Assembly: GCA_025765615.1 (NCBI GenBank)
Contig: JAIVFJ010000193.1
Span: forward strand, 58,709-122,708
Source of the DNA: Zopfochytrium polystomum
Taxonomy: Eukaryota; Chytridiomycota; Chytridiomycetes; Chytridiales; Chytridiaceae
Reading direction: 5' to 3'
DNA: 64,000 bases
Below the pieces are notes generated by a model. That model saw nothing but the letters and a program-made list of their open reading frames with translations, was not told the origin of the DNA and did no database searches. The position numbers and the translations under genes are program-made. Below, one piece after another: positions 11,050-25,376 of the stretch. Position 1 is the first letter of the stretch; each line of letters starts with the position of its first letter.

Positions 11050-11410
11050 TTACGAATAAACATCAGAGGCCTCGTAATCCTCTGCCTCCGCTCGCACAAT
11101 GTACTTTCCGGGTATCATCACCAGTCCGGCGAACCGTCTTTCGTCTGATGATTGACGATGGAGTTGGAAACGAGTGCGGGGTGAGATCAAAGACGAGTTT
11201 TTTCCATAGCACCGACCGACCAGCTGTATACTCCTCTGCTCCCGATAACACCATGTTGAGGCCCTTGTCGATGCACATAAAGATGCCAACAAAAACGCGG
11301 CCGTCCGCGATCATGACGCGCATCTTGCGGTTCAGCAGATCGCGTAGCTTGCCGATCGCCGGGTCCTCCTCCAGTGTGAGCGCCGCCATCGCCGCAGCCT
11401 CGGCTGACAT
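11050..11410 (-). CDS. NAA38: NatC N-terminal acetyltransferase auxiliary subunit (LSM fold)
   Basis: Exons 11410-11221 and 11144-11050 (complement), 94 residues. An Sm/LSM domain fills most of the chain: KMRVMIADGRVFVGIFMCID (Sm1) and a second half with GLVMIPGKYIV (Sm2, with the NAA38-typical PG instead of the RG of true LSm proteins). Length and motif order fit NAA38/LSMD1 (yeast Mak31), which with Naa30 and Naa35 acetylates nascent Met-hydrophobic N-termini on the ribosome. The intron is 76 bp and starts GTCGGT, a weak donor. LSm8 is the main alternative; the PG in Sm2 argues against it. Its 3' end converges on the MFI-like gene, 67 bp between stop codons. Confidence 0.85.
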
Positions 11411-11457
11411 GTCTCCTCAGCGACAAGTTTACGGGGGCTGAGGGGAACCCAGCTTTC

Positions 11458-12888
11458 CTAACCCTCTCTCTTTGCTTTGATCGGCTTGTTTGCCTTCTTG
11501 CTCCTCCTCGCCGCTCCCACAGCCCGCACCTCACCCCGCCCGTGCTTCGCAAGCGCCTCCCGTCCCTCCGCAACACAAAAGTCAATCGGCCGAAACAAAA
11601 CATGCCGGTGCGGCGCCTTCGAGTACACCACCGCCTCCGCCGCGACCCCAAGCGCCTCCAGCTCCGGAACGAGCCGCGCCAGCTCCTCCACCGCCGTCTC
11701 GGCCCGCGCCGCGAAGCGCACCCTCCCGCCGCCCTGGCCCGCGTCCTCCTCCTCCTCCTCTGCCTTCCCCTCCTCCTTACCCCTTTCGTCCTCCAGCCGC
11801 CCGACCGCCGCAACCACCCTCTCCACCAGCACCCTCGTCCGCCTCACAATCGCAAACACCCTATCCTCCCGCTTCTCCATCTCCCGCGCGCTCATCGTCG
11901 CCCCGCAAGTATCGCACGGCCCCCCCGCGACGGCGTCGACGCGCCCCGAACCACACCCGCCGCACAGATAGTCCTCGCCGCGCGGCGGCTCGCCGCTGGT
12001 GGGGTCGGCGTCCGAGCGGGTCCCGCACGCGGTGCAGGTGCAGAAGAAGAGGTAGTGCTCCTCGAGGTACCGGCGGCGGTCGGCGGCGAGGGAGACGTCG
12101 CGGTCGAGGTCGAGGTAGCTGATGGAGAGCGGGGCGCCGGGGGCGATGGGGCGGAGAGCGAAGAGGGTGTAGGTTGGCGCGCGGGCGGTTTCGGGATCCC
12201 GGTTGGAGGTGGTGCTGGCTGGCGGTGACGGGGAGGGGTCGTCTTCGACGACTTTGCAGTTGGGGTCGCAGGAGTGGTTGACGAGGGAGAGGAAGAGGTT
12301 GAGCCCTGAGGGGAAGGAGTTGAAGTCGAGGACGAAGGTGGCCCAGAGGACGTCGTCGCGGGTCGGAGGCGGGAGGGATGGCGGTGCCCTGCCAGCGGCG
12401 ACGGGTGAGGGGTCCGACAGCGACAAGGCAGCGGCCAACCGATCGATCGCAGGTTCTGGATCGTTCGCACTCTCCAACTCAAGGACCCGCGCGATCACGC
12501 CGGCGACGTATGTGTCGGTGATCTGGGCCGCACGGCCCGCTGGGACCTCAGCGGCGACGTTTCTAGGGAAGAGAGTTGTGAGCGACGACGTCGGCGGATC
12601 CTCTTGTGATCTCCGCAGCGCCTCGCGGTGCTTGACGAGCAGCCGCGGGACCAGCAAGTCGGTGCTGTACGATCCGCGTGGCCATCCCAGCACGGGCCGT
12701 TCGCGGAGGAGAAGCGTGCCCTCGGCGATCGCGACGGATGTGGACGATGTCGCGGGTGGCGGATCGGCGGAGGACGCGACGGCGGACGTGCAACGGAGTC
12801 CGTAGTTGCTGGCGGAGATGATGTAGGGCTCGACGAGGGGTGAACGGAACAGGACGTTGGATTCCGACGGCATGCGGGAAAGGGCCAT
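11458..12888 (-). CDS. SET-domain protein, SMYD/SET5-like lysine methyltransferase
   Basis: Intronless, 476 residues. SET signatures: NHSCDPNC at 204-211 (AdoMet/pseudoknot), ISYLDLD at 256-262 with the catalytic-type Tyr, and a post-SET Cys cluster CTCTAC at 283-288. Further CxxC pairs (LCGGCGSG, CDTCGA) follow at about 300-330. There is no MYND zinc finger between the SET halves, so it resembles fungal Set5/SET-MYND relatives without MYND. The region 345-380 is a Glu-rich charged linker. Substrate cannot be told from sequence. Very high GC3, like its neighbours. The ATG at 12888 is the first in frame; no targeting signal. Confidence 0.85.
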   Translation of the reverse strand: MALSRMPSESNVLFRSPLVEPYIISASNYGLRCTSAVASSADPPPATSSTSVAIAEGTLLLRERPVLGWPRGSYSTDLLVPRLLVKHREALRRSQEDPPTSSLTTLFPRNVAAEVPAGRAAQITDTYVAGVIARVLELESANDPEPAIDRLAAALSLSDPSPVAAGRAPPSLPPPTRDDVLWATFVLDFNSFPSGLNLFLSLVNHSCDPNCKVVEDDPSPSPPASTTSNRDPETARAPTYTLFALRPIAPGAPLSISYLDLDRDVSLAADRRRYLEEHYLFFCTCTACGTRSDADPTSGEPPRGEDYLCGGCGSGRVDAVAGGPCDTCGATMSAREMEKREDRVFAIVRRTRVLVERVVAAVGRLEDERGKEEGKAEEEEEDAGQGGGRVRFAARAETAVEELARLVPELEALGVAAEAVVYSKAPHRHVLFRPIDFCVAEGREALAKHGRGEVRAVGAARRSKKANKPIKAKREG

Positions 12889-15658
12889 CGCGGAGTTCAG
12901 TTTGTTTGTCCACGTTCCGCTTCATTCCTTGCGGGAGACGCGGCTCACGTTGTCTTCATTCCACCAACACCAAAGAACAAGCGAAACAATGCAGCCGTTG
13001 CCCCTCAAGATTATTTATTCATCGTGATCAAATCAAGAACACATAGGAACAGAAGAACTGGCCAAACGTGCAGTGAAGTGCAAAACAGATCATTCGGGGT
13101 GCAGAGCGCCAAGTACCAGACCTGCAGTCCAAAGATTTATTTTGACCTCATAGCGTGCAGGCGGAGGAAGCGAAGAGAGAGAGAGACAGAGAGCTGAACA
13201 GCAGGAAAAAGGGAAATGTGTCAGACGAGCCATCACACCCTTCCCTACTCCCGCCCCGCAAAAGGGCGGGAGAGGGGCAGTCTTCAACCGAAATCCCCTG
13301 ATACAAAGACAAGAAGCCCGCGCAAGCGAGGAAATCCGTCAATTACAAAAGGGTAGATCGCACTTCCCGCTCAGGGTGGAGGCTTCGTCTCATCATCCAC
13401 ATTGACAGGTGTGCCTCGTTTAGGAAACGAAAAGCAGAGACGAACTATAAAGATGATCCTGTGGTGGGTTTGATGAGAGTGAGTGATTGTTAGGCACGAA
13501 AATGGTAGTGAGAAGCACGGGGAGGATGGGACTGCCACGGCGTCGGTTTGGGCTGGAGAGGGAGCGAAGTGGGAAGCTGGTACGGGCGAATTTACCTTTA
13601 GAGTTGGTCGATGAGGTTTGTTGATGGGGGAGCTTGGGTATTTATTGGATTCGGAGAATTTTCGCGTCATCGTCCTCCTTCTTTCCTTTCGGCGCTGTGT
13701 CTGTCTCCTCTTGACATGTTCGAAACTCGTTCATGAACTGCGGAGACACGAGTTTCAGAGCGACCAGGCGGCTTACATCCATCCATTTGGAACAGTCCGC
13801 TGGAACAGGGTTATTTTTCGAATCATTGTTTAACCTTTCGAAAGTACGCACTGCCGCTCATTTCGAAGCCCATTCCCCAAAAGATTTGGATGATTATGTT
13901 GGTGCGTTTCGAGCAAAAAACGCGTCATATACCCCACCACAAAAATCGGGACATTGGCCTTTCGCCTAGTGCCGCCTGCGTTGGATTGTGCAGCGTATTC
14001 GTCCCCCCTGGATCTGTCCCGAAGAAGGCTGCGATCCTTGCGTGTCGGCGTCGAGCTGCATACGAAGGGAATTGACCCGACGGAAGCAGAGCCTGGAACT
14101 ACTCCGGATGTTTTGATTTACTGTAACGGGACCATCACCTGACCTTTTGTTTTTCCGACCGCTTCTGATGTGTTTCCTAAGTGGCGACTGAATAGAATCC
14201 ACTTCTTGGATCGCGATCGCGCCCAAACAAGCGATCCGATGGCCCGAAAAGTAACCTTTTCTCCTTCCGACAACTCCTGACTTGTCCATAGTTGCAGCTT
14301 CGATAGCCGGTCGTACTTGTTTCGATTCGGTTCCATTTCGTCCAGCCCATCCTCCACGCATCCGATCGGGGGGCTGCTGGGCTCAAGCCGATGCGTACGA
14401 AGGGATCGTTAAACGATTTTAGTGAAGCAGGAATGCAGTCGATTGGTTCTTGTGGGGCTCTTGACGTCCGTTCATGGGGGTGCACCCTCCTCGAGAGCGT
14501 CCGCAGACAACGCCTGCCCTCGAGGCGCCACACGCGCCGCCTAAGCCCTCCCGCCAAAGCCCTCCTCTCGCGTTCCTGATTGTCGGGTGCAGCAGGGTGA
14601 GACAAGCGATACAATCGAAAGCCCAGTTTTTTCGGTGGAACGCGGGTCTGTGCCACCGCGATTGTCATGTGGCACTGTCCATCTTTAACGCTGAACTTGG
14701 ACCCGCTCGCTTTCACATGGACAGGTAGGCGCCTCAACGGATGCCGTCTCTGCCACCATCGTTTTCATTTCAAATCGGGCCTTCGTTCTTGCAAGGCAAG
14801 CTTGAGAGCCAGTCGCCGGATTTTCTGTTTTTCCACCTTGAAACCTCCGCGGTTTCTCTCTTACCACCCGCATTTCTCGAGTTAGCGCAGACCGGTTTGG
14901 AAGCGTTTGTTGTTGGCTGTTGGCTGTTGGCTGCTTGGCTGTTCGGTTGTCTGGTTGTTGCTTGCTGTGCAGTTTGTTTGTGGACTCGGGCTGATTACGC
15001 AAACAGTTGAGGGGTCTTGTCTAGCCGTCTGTCTGTCTGTCTCTCTGTCGGATGGCCCTCTTCTCTCGTGTGTGGCTCAGGCAGCAAAAAACAAGTGGGA
15101 AAAAACGGACGACGCGGAGGGGGGCACAAACCCGCCCATTGCAAAAAAAAAAAAAGAAAAAAAAAGAAAACGGAACGAAATTCAAGGTGGTGGCTCTGTC
15201 TGTTGCCCATTGCCCTTGTCTCTCTCATCTTGTCCGTTTCCAGTTGCAGTATGACCGCCTCCTCCGTCATCAAAGGCTGTCGGTGACTGCAACGGTGGTC
15301 AAACAGAACAGAGACCGCATTTCGAATGCAGCCGAGACTGGGCGGGAGACTGGCGGGAAGGCACTTTTCCTCATTTTTCCCCTCCCCTCCAAGATGAGGG
15401 CGAATGAATCGTTTGTTGGTAATCAAGAGAGATGCTCCAAGTGGCGGATGAGCAGCGAGAAGACCGGCCGACAGACACCATCGGGGCAGGCGGGGCGGAC
15501 GGATCAACTCTTGCACGAATTCCCCGCCAAAGGCTCTGGCTGCCTCCCGCCCTTTCATGATTGGGCTTGGCTGTGTGTGCTGTCCCATCATCCATTGTCC
15601 TCCTTCATTCCTTCATTTTTTCTATTTACTTCTGTCTGTCCCTGTCCCTGTCCTCTCC

Positions 15659-15713
<55 letters not shown>

Positions 15714-15749
15714 CGCCAAGGTCCGTGTCCGTGTCCCACCAGGCAGTTT
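12889..15749. other. long region without recognised gene
   Basis: About 2.9 kb between the SET gene and the kinase promoter. Frames on either strand (longest 186 codons, 14177-14737 minus) show no family motif and mixed codon use. It holds a TTGGCTG repeat (about 14910-14945), a short poly-A run at about 15144-15168, GTCTGTCT runs and CT tracts. A long 5' leader of the kinase, or unrecognised non-coding RNAs, are possible. Confidence 0.4.
15661..15710. repeat. (CT)25 microsatellite upstream of kinase 1
   Basis: Uninterrupted CT dinucleotides, 50 bp, 150 bp before the kinase ATG. Pyrimidine tracts of this type are common in fungal core promoters just before the transcription start. Confidence 0.95.
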
Positions 15750-15757
15750 TATAAATA
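15750..15757 (+). promoter_or_regulatory. TATA box of kinase 1
   Basis: Perfect TATAAATA about 104 bp upstream of the ATG at 15861, directly after the CT tract. Spacing fits a regulated TATA promoter. Confidence 0.6.
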
Positions 15758-15860
15758 AGCCCCGACCGGCCCGCTGTCCTGCAAAGTCCGCGAAGCGTTA
15801 ACCCTCCAGCAGCCCCCCTTGCACTCAGCACATACCTTCTCGGCCGCAACAGCAGCAAAG

Positions 15861-17237
15861 ATGTTTCTGAGCCCCGCCACCATCACCACCGACGCCGCCT
15901 CGATGCGGGGCGACTCGGGCTACTCCACCGCACTCTCCACCCCGCCTGCATCGCCAAAGATGCCGCACCTTCCCGCAGACGCCCACAGCACGCCTAAAAC
16001 CCACCACCACGTCGACCACCACCAGCTGTACCACGCCCCCATTGCACCTGACTCGCAGCGCCTCCTGGACGTCGCCGACGCCGCCTCGGACGCCGCCTTC
16101 ACCGACCACAACACCATCAAGGCCCGCAAGGCCGTCCGCTACGCTCTGCGCACCTCCCCGCGCCTCGACCCCTTCCGCGTCGACCGCATCCTCGGCTACG
16201 GCTCCAACGGCGCCGTCGTCGCCGGCCACGTCGCCGCCACCGGCCAGCCCGTCGCCATCAAACTCATCTACAAATCCGCCGCCTCTGCAGCCGCTGCCTC
16301 CCGCACCCACGACGATGCGCTCCCGCGCGAGATCGAGCTCGTCCAGCTCCTCGCCGCCGAGCCCTTCTCCCACCCGAACCTCCTCCACGCCCACGACGCC
16401 TGGCAGGACGACCGGCACTTTTACCTGGTGACCGAGCTCTTTGGCAGCGACTGGCTCTCGGTGCTCTTCGACCCGGCGCAGCCGCCCGCCCAGGAGGACC
16501 TCCTCACTTTTTACAACCCGCGCCGCGGGACAACGCACACCTTGCGCGTCTCGCCCGGGTCCGCCGACATTTGGGCTTGGTCGATCGCGCAGAAGCACCA
16601 CATCGGCAAGTCCTTTGCCCGTCGCCACCCCGGCGCGCCCGCCGCAGCGGCGCCGCTGGCCGACCCGCGCCACGTCCGTCAGATCTTTCAAAAGACCGTC
16701 GCGGCCGTTCACCACCTCCACACCGTCGCCAACGTCGCACACGGCGACATCAAGGAAGAAAACGTCCTCGTCCAGTCGTTCGCCGTCCCGTGCGCGGAGC
16801 CGGCCCACGCCCACATGCCCGCGCACTCGCACCACCACCTCGACGTCCGCGTCTGCGACTTTGGCCACGCGGTCCGCGGCGGCGAGGACGGGTCCCGCCC
16901 GCAGCTGGCTTCGTACGGCACGGCCCACGTCACACCGCCCGAGCTGCAGCGCCGCGACAAGCCCGCGGACGGGTTCGCCGCCGACGTGTTTGCGCTTGGC
17001 GTGCTGCTGTTCACGCTGCTCCACGGACCCGGTAAAGTCCCCGCGCTGCTGGAGGCCGCGGCCGCGAAGCGCGGCAACGTTGCGTTCCCCAAAAGCGGGA
17101 AGCTGCCTATCGCGGGCGATCTCGACCCGCGCGTGCCGAGGGACTGCGTTGAGATTATCGAGGGGATGACGATGGTGCGCGCAGAGGACCGGTGGTCGCT
17201 CGAGGACGTGCTGGCTCACCCGTGGATGCGCGGGTGA
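15861..17237 (+). CDS. serine/threonine protein kinase, HGD type (paralog 1)
   Basis: Intronless, 458 residues from ATG 15861. Motifs: Gly loop GYGSNGAVVAG (112-122), VAIK with Lys134, a probable helix-C Glu near 157-159, catalytic loop HGDIKEEN (294-301), DFG at 333-335 and TPPEL in place of APE. Asp, Lys and Asn of the catalytic loop and the DFG Asp are present, so it is probably active although HRD is HGD. The N-terminal 85 residues are Ser/Thr-Pro and His-rich, likely a disordered regulatory tail. A 60-residue insert (about 206-266) separates the hinge from helix E. The closest relative is the gene at 20003-21824. Substrate and pathway unknown; it could belong to the nutrient-sensing Ran1/Ksp1-like kinases, but this is not established. 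Confidence 0.85.
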   Translation: MFLSPATITTDAASMRGDSGYSTALSTPPASPKMPHLPADAHSTPKTHHHVDHHQLYHAPIAPDSQRLLDVADAASDAAFTDHNTIKARKAVRYALRTSPRLDPFRVDRILGYGSNGAVVAGHVAATGQPVAIKLIYKSAASAAAASRTHDDALPREIELVQLLAAEPFSHPNLLHAHDAWQDDRHFYLVTELFGSDWLSVLFDPAQPPAQEDLLTFYNPRRGTTHTLRVSPGSADIWAWSIAQKHHIGKSFARRHPGAPAAAAPLADPRHVRQIFQKTVAAVHHLHTVANVAHGDIKEENVLVQSFAVPCAEPAHAHMPAHSHHHLDVRVCDFGHAVRGGEDGSRPQLASYGTAHVTPPELQRRDKPADGFAADVFALGVLLFTLLHGPGKVPALLEAAAAKRGNVAFPKSGKLPIAGDLDPRVPRDCVEIIEGMTMVRAEDRWSLEDVLAHPWMRG

Positions 17238-20002
<2,765 letters not shown>

Positions 20003-21824
20003 ATGGCTTCGCCGCCACAGCGGTCACAGCCGCCGCCGCCATCGTCGTCCTCCTCCTCAGTGCTCTCCGTCTCCTCCGTCTCCCTTTTCCACTCACCCTC
20101 CTCCTCCTCCTCCTCGTCCTCGTCCTCTTCCTCCTCGCGGAACTCGCCCCGCTGGTGCCCACGTCGGAGACTGGCCGCGCATTCCTCCTGGACCAACCAC
20201 CACACCGCCGCAACCGCAAGTACCGCAACTGCGACCACAACAACAACCCCAGCGGCTGCCCTCATATCCTTCTCGCACTCGTCGTGGTTTACGGCCATGA
20301 CCTCCACCCCGCCTGCCTCACCTCCAGAGCCTTCGCGCATGCACACGCCTGCCAACACCGGTGGTCGACCCTTCCACCGGGCACACTCGCCAAACGAGAC
20401 GGCGGTTGCTTCAACCCCGCCAGCTTCGCCACGAAACAACCTGTCCTTTGAGGTTTTAATGGACACGGACAGCGAAGGCACGGCGCACCGCTCCACGAGC
20501 AGGTCCACAGCGTCGTCGTCGTCGTCGAGCTGGGGAATCTCGGCGCCACCCGCCGCACCAAAGCCCCAGCCAGCGCAGATCCCGCCGGCCTCCCTCGACG
20601 ACGGGCCGACGTCCCTCCACGCGCTTGAGCTAGAAGACGCCGCCCATGACGCCGTCTTCGACGACGCCAACACGATCAAAGCCCGCCGCGTCGTCCGCCG
20701 CGCGCTCCGCACCTCCCCGCGCTTCGACACCTACCACATCGACCGCATCCTCGGCTACGGCACCAACGGCGCCGTCGTCGCCGGCCACGTCGCCGCGTCG
20801 GGGTACCCCGTCGCCGTCAAGATCATCTACCGCGACACCGAGCGCCGCGACGACGACCCCCTCCACCGCGGCCGCGGCCGCAATGGAGAAGTCGTGCTGC
20901 TGCGCGCACTCGCGCGGCGGGAACTCACGCACCCGAACTTGCTGCACGCCCTTGACACGTGGCAGGATAAGGATAACTACTACGTCGCGACAGACGTGGT
21001 CGGGAGCGACTGGCTCTCGCTCGTCGTCGATCCGACAAAACCGCCCGCCGACGAGGACTCGCTCAACTTTGTAAACCCGCGCCGCCAAGGCCTCGTCCAT
21101 CGCCTCCGCGTCTCCCCCGGCGCCGGCGACGTCTGGGCCTGGGCCGTCGTGCGCCGCCACATGGCCGTCCGGCACAACAGCCAGCGGCTCGCCGTCCCCG
21201 ACCCGCGCCACGTGCGGCAGATATTTGCTCAGGTCGCCGCCGCCGTGTACCACCTCCACGCGGTGCTCCACACCGCGCATGGGGATATCAAGGAGGAGAA
21301 TGTACTCGTGCAGGCAGCGCGCGCTGAGGAGCTCTGCACGAGCCCGGAACATAGGGGGAGCCCGCCGCACGCGCATACCGTACTGACGGCGGTGCTCTGT
21401 GACTACGGACACGCTGTGCGCGGCGACGATGACAGCCGCCCGCCGCGGCTGACCTCGTACGGCACCGCACAGGTCACGCCGCCCGAGCTGCGGCGGCGGG
21501 CCGCGCCGCGCGGGCCAGCGTTTGTCGGCCGACGGCTTCGCCGCGGACGTGTTTGCACTCGGCGTGCTGCTATACACGATGCTGCACGGCCCCGGCCGCG
21601 TCCCGCGCGCGCTGGATCCCGCCGCCGCCGTCATCGGCGACGACGGTCTGTGGCTGCCCGCGTGGATCCCGGAGCGAGGCCCGCTGCCGCTGGACGCCGA
21701 CGAAGTCGGCGCGTGGGTGCCGAGGGAGTGCGTCGAGATTGTGCAGGGGATGACAATGGTGCGGCCCGAGGAGCGGTGGGGGATGGAGCGGGTGATAGCG
21801 CATCCGTGGGTAGCGCGGGGATGA
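20003..21824 (+). CDS. serine/threonine protein kinase paralog 2, frame-shifted near the end
   Basis: ATG at 20003. The first frame holds a long Ser/Pro/Thr-rich N-terminus (about 215 residues), then GYGTNGAVVAG, VAVK, HGDIKEEN and CDYGHAV. The C-lobe continues in the next frame from about 21522 (SADGFAADVFALGVLLY ... VECV-type helix ... AHPWVARG), ending at 21824. One extra base around 21521-21524 explains the break; no GT...AG intron fits. It aligns throughout with kinase 1. DFG is DYG, a conservative change; the catalytic Asp and Asn remain. The shift may be a sequencing error or a real lesion that would remove helix F and the C-lobe core. Function as for kinase 1, unknown. Confidence 0.75.
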
Positions 21825-22656
21825 TGTGCGTAGGATTTCTAGTCAGACTCATCGGCGGCCTCGTTCTTTCTTTCGTTCGATTCTGGGTTTTCGTTCCTTT
21901 TTCGCTCCGCGGTCTGGATCATGCAGCGCATTTGCACCAAGTACTCTTTGGGCATTGATTGCGCTTGATGGTTTCAGCTGGTTACGTTTTGTTGACCTCG
22001 TTTCTTCCCTAGATTGGGTCCCTTGCATCGCCCTCCCCCCTAATTTTCACCTCATCACCAGCATTGCATAGCATCTCACTCGTTTTCCTTTCTTCTCCCA
22101 ACTCTTCCCTTCTTCGACTTTTTGCATGACTGTCCCCTCTCGCCAACGCGACTGGGATGCCCCCCCGTTGATCTCATTTGCTTGTTCGGCGCCCGTTCCA
22201 CAACTGTTTTTTTCCTTTCTTCTCCGCGGAAGACCAGTCTCCAGTGTTGCATCTGTTCAGTAGTGCATTCCATGTTGCAATCGTCTCCAGCATTGGGTAC
22301 CTCAACTTCAAAATTTCCTCTTTTATTTTTTCTCTCTTCTGTCGTAAAATTGACTTCCAGTTGCTTCTTCGTTTCATGTCAGAGGAGGGCTTGTCTTAAC
22401 TTGGATTTCTTTTGACGAGCTGCCCGCGGTGCGACGACTCCCACGATTGCTAGCTTTCTTTTTTTCTTTTTTTTTTTCTTTTCGTTGATAACCTGCTCCC
22501 TACCTCGACAGGTTCACCACGCGTGATTTGTGAAAATTTATTCTCGCTTTTCCTTTTTAAGCACTCCGTCCAAACTGTCCGAGCGTCGGCCTATACTCGC
22601 TTGATCTTGGGGGTTTCTAATTGTTATTTCCAGTCACAGCGACAAGCGCCTTGGGT
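21825..22656. other. T/C-rich region without gene
   Basis: About 830 bp after kinase 2, pyrimidine-rich on the plus strand. No coding signature. Confidence 0.4.
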
Positions 22657-23040
22657 TTACTCGTCTTCACTTGGTCGAGGTGGCGGGCGACGGCAGCGAT
22701 TCTTTTCTGGTTGAAGTATGGCCGAAACAGAAGCTTGATCGAGATGACGTACAAAGTGGTCAATGATGTCGCGCACCATGCCGGCGTCCGACAGAACGTC
22801 ACGATAAAGTGTTTGACCATGGCGTGAGAAGCGAAGTTTGTTACCCCGGTATATCAAGGGAGCAAGGAAGGTTGGACGAGTTATTCAATTAAATGTTGCG
22901 GAAAGAAGTTGGTCGTGATTGACTTACGGAACTTATTCTTTTGGTAAAGTTCGACAAATTTAGTTGTGAATTGTAGGTTCGAGATGAAGAGGATGGGTTG
23001 AGAGGCCGTGCTCCTGTGTCGTGTTGCTCCTCCGCTACAG
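22657..23040 (-). pseudogene. partial copy of the 27.4-29.1 kb membrane-protein gene
   Basis: Read on the minus strand, a GT-bounded exon end (QFTTKFVELYQKNKF, then GTAAG at about 22928) is followed by an exon with LSDAGMVRDIIDHF, which matches LSDAGMVRDIVDHF of the plus-strand gene at about 29.0 kb. The bases around GACGCCGGCATGGT are almost identical in the two. Before the motif the copy carries FIVTF in one frame and LSDAG in the next, so one base seems lost. No start codon or full set of upstream exons could be found. I call it a truncated, decayed copy; a short functional gene cannot be excluded. Confidence 0.6.
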
Positions 23041-23777
23041 CCCCTCCCCTCTTCCATTTTCACTTTTTTCTCAAATCACATGATTTAAAACCCTTGTAGC
23101 TAGTTGCACGTGGCGGTGGAAGTCCCAATCCAGCAGGACGGAGCCAAAAGCTTTTCAGGTAACCGCAAAGCTTTCAAAAGTTTTACTTTACTTCAACCAG
23201 TTGCAGGCATACGGTCGATTGCCGTCACACAACCTTTCCAAACTCAACGAGTTTGTCAGAGCGCCTTCCCCGCGATGGCCACAGGAGTTCGTCAAAGTTC
23301 TAGTGGAGGTATCGATCTTGCGGCCAGAAGGAACTTGACACCTGCAGAGGCAATTGGCTCCCGCATCCGTGGGCGTGGCTGTCGTGTACGCGGCGGTTGG
23401 GAGTGGGCTATGCTATTGTGTCGTCTTGCTCCGCTCAACCCGACTTCCTTTGCATCCCATGCTGGCCGGTCGAAGCACACGAGCTTTCCGAGGTCGGAGT
23501 TTGAAGCCTTCACAGGCAGCATTATGTTCTATTGGCGCTGACAAGGTCATCCAGCTCACCTTCATCCTGTCAAGACAAGTCTTCAACTGACACGTCCAAA
23601 GGAAGAAGAAAACGAAGAAAGCAGGAAAAAAAAAACAAAAAAAAAAAAAGAATGAATGAAAGGAAGAAAGAAAGAAAGAAAGAATGAAGTGAATGGAAAG
23701 AAAGAAAAGGATACGACCAATAAATAGATCGGCGTCTCCACCCACTTGCAAACACCCCCCAAACCAACACACTCGCA
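23041..23777. other. upstream region of nucleolin 1
   Basis: About 740 bp. Open frames of 145 and 78 codons on the plus strand show no family features. Ends in an A-rich stretch (23622-23710) just before the nucleolin ATG, a likely nucleosome-depleted core promoter. Confidence 0.4.
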
Positions 23778-25376
23778 ATGGCCAAGAACACCGCCGTCAC
23801 AAAGAAGGCCGCCAAGGCCGCCCCCCCCGTCGTGAAGAAGGCGGCCGAGAAGGCCGTTGTCCCCACCAAGAAGGCTGCTGCTGCCGCTGTTGCCCCTGTT
23901 GCTGCTGCTGCTGCTGTTGCGAAGAAGGCTGAGACCGCAAAGGCCTCGAAGAAGGTTAGGATTCCCCCCCGATGCTGCGATGGTTGGATGATGATGCGAT
24001 GATGATGATGATGATGATGGCGCATATGAACCTTTCTTCTTTCGAGTGCTGCTTTTTGTTGGTCGCTGGCTGGTTCGCTGGTTGAAAGCGGCGCGCCGCT
24101 CCGTGGGGGGCGCGCGCCCCCTTTGTCCCTGGTCGCAAGTTTGAGTTGTTGGTTCTGACCCGATGCTTTTGCATGCGAATGCATTAGCAACCTGTGAAGG
24201 TGGTCGAGCCGGAGCCCGAGTCGGAAGAAGAAGAACAAGACGAGGAGGAAGACGAAGAGTCTGCCGAGCAGGAGGACTCGATGGAGGATGCCAAAGGTAA
24301 ACATCACGCGATGTACTTTCGTTTCCAGGACAACCTCCTCACGACCCATTTCTTTCAAAACAGAAGAGGCTGACGAGGAAGAGGACGACGAAGAGGACGA
24401 GGAAGAAGCGGCCGCCGAAGACGACGCCGAGGAAGACGCCGCCGAAGCGGACGCCGCCGAAGCGGACGCCGCCGAAGAGGACGCCGAGGAAGAAGAGGAC
24501 GAGAAGGAGGAGGAGGAGGAGGACGAGGAGAAGCCCGTCTCCAAGAAGCGTGCTGCCGAATCCGCTGCCCAGCCCGCGGCCAAGAAAACAAAGTCTGACG
24601 ACGCCGCCGAGCCCGCTACCACCATCTTCATTGGCAACCTGCCGTGGTCCGCTGACGAGGACTCCATCGCGGCCGAGTTCGCCGACTGCGGAGAAGTCAC
24701 TTCCGTCCGTCTCCCCGTCGACCGGAACACCCAAAAGAAGAAGGGCTTCGGCTACGTGACCTTCACCACGGAGGAGGCCGCCCAGGCTGCGGTCGAACTC
24801 GGCACCAAGACGATCGACGGGCGCGACGTGCGCATCGACTTCGCCGCCCCGTCCGCCCCCCGCCAGAAGCAGGAAGGCGGCTTTGGCCGCGTCGAGCAGC
24901 CCAAGTCGAGCCCGACCGAGATCCTCTTTGTCGGAAACCTGCCCTTCTCCGCCACGGAGGACGCCGTCGCCGAGTTCTTTGGCGAGCACGGCACCGTCGT
25001 GTCCACCCGCCTCCCCACGGACCGCGAGAGCGGACGGCCCAAGGGCTTTGCGTATGTCACCTTTGGGTCCGTAGAGGAAGCCAAGGCGGCCGTCGAGGCC
25101 CTGAACGGCGCAGACTTTGAGGGCCGTAACATCCGTCTCGACTACTCGTCCCCGCGCGACCCCAACAGCGGCGGCGGTGGCGGCGGATTCCGCGGTGGCC
25201 GCGGTGGCGGCTTTGGTGCCGGCGGCCGTGGCGGCTTTGGCGGCGGTGGACGGGGTGGCCGCGGTGGTTTCGGTGGTGGTCGTGGTGGCAACGGTGGGTT
25301 CGGTGGCCGCGGCGGAGGCGGTCGTGGTGGATTTGGTGGCCGTGGTGGTGGTCGTGGCGGCCACCAGCGGTTCTAA
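23778..25376 (+). CDS. nucleolin / Nsr1-like RNA-binding protein
   Basis: Exons 23778-23954, 24188-24296 and 24364-25376; 432 residues. Layout is the classic nucleolin one: Lys/Ala-rich N-terminus (1-60), long Glu/Asp tract (70-160), KKRAAESAAQPAAKKTK nuclear signal, RRM1 (TTIFIGNLPWS = RNP2, KGFGYVTF = RNP1), RRM2 (EILFVGNLPFS, KGFAYVTF) and a C-terminal Gly/Arg/Phe-rich RGG tail of about 75 residues ending GGHQRF. Known role of the family (yeast Nsr1, fission yeast Gar2): nucleolar pre-rRNA processing and 40S biogenesis. The alternating acidic/RRM/RGG order makes the call firm. Intron 1 (233 bp) is long for this locus. Followed 395 bp later by a truncated paralog on the same strand. Confidence 0.93.

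Noticed and set aside
11490..12228. Long plus-strand frames opposite the SET gene
   Set aside because: Shadows of a high-GC3 gene; Pro/Arg/Ser-rich without motif.
14177..14737. 186-codon minus-strand frame
   Set aside because: No domain, mixed codon use, Arg-rich composition typical of antisense frames; no conserved splice structure.
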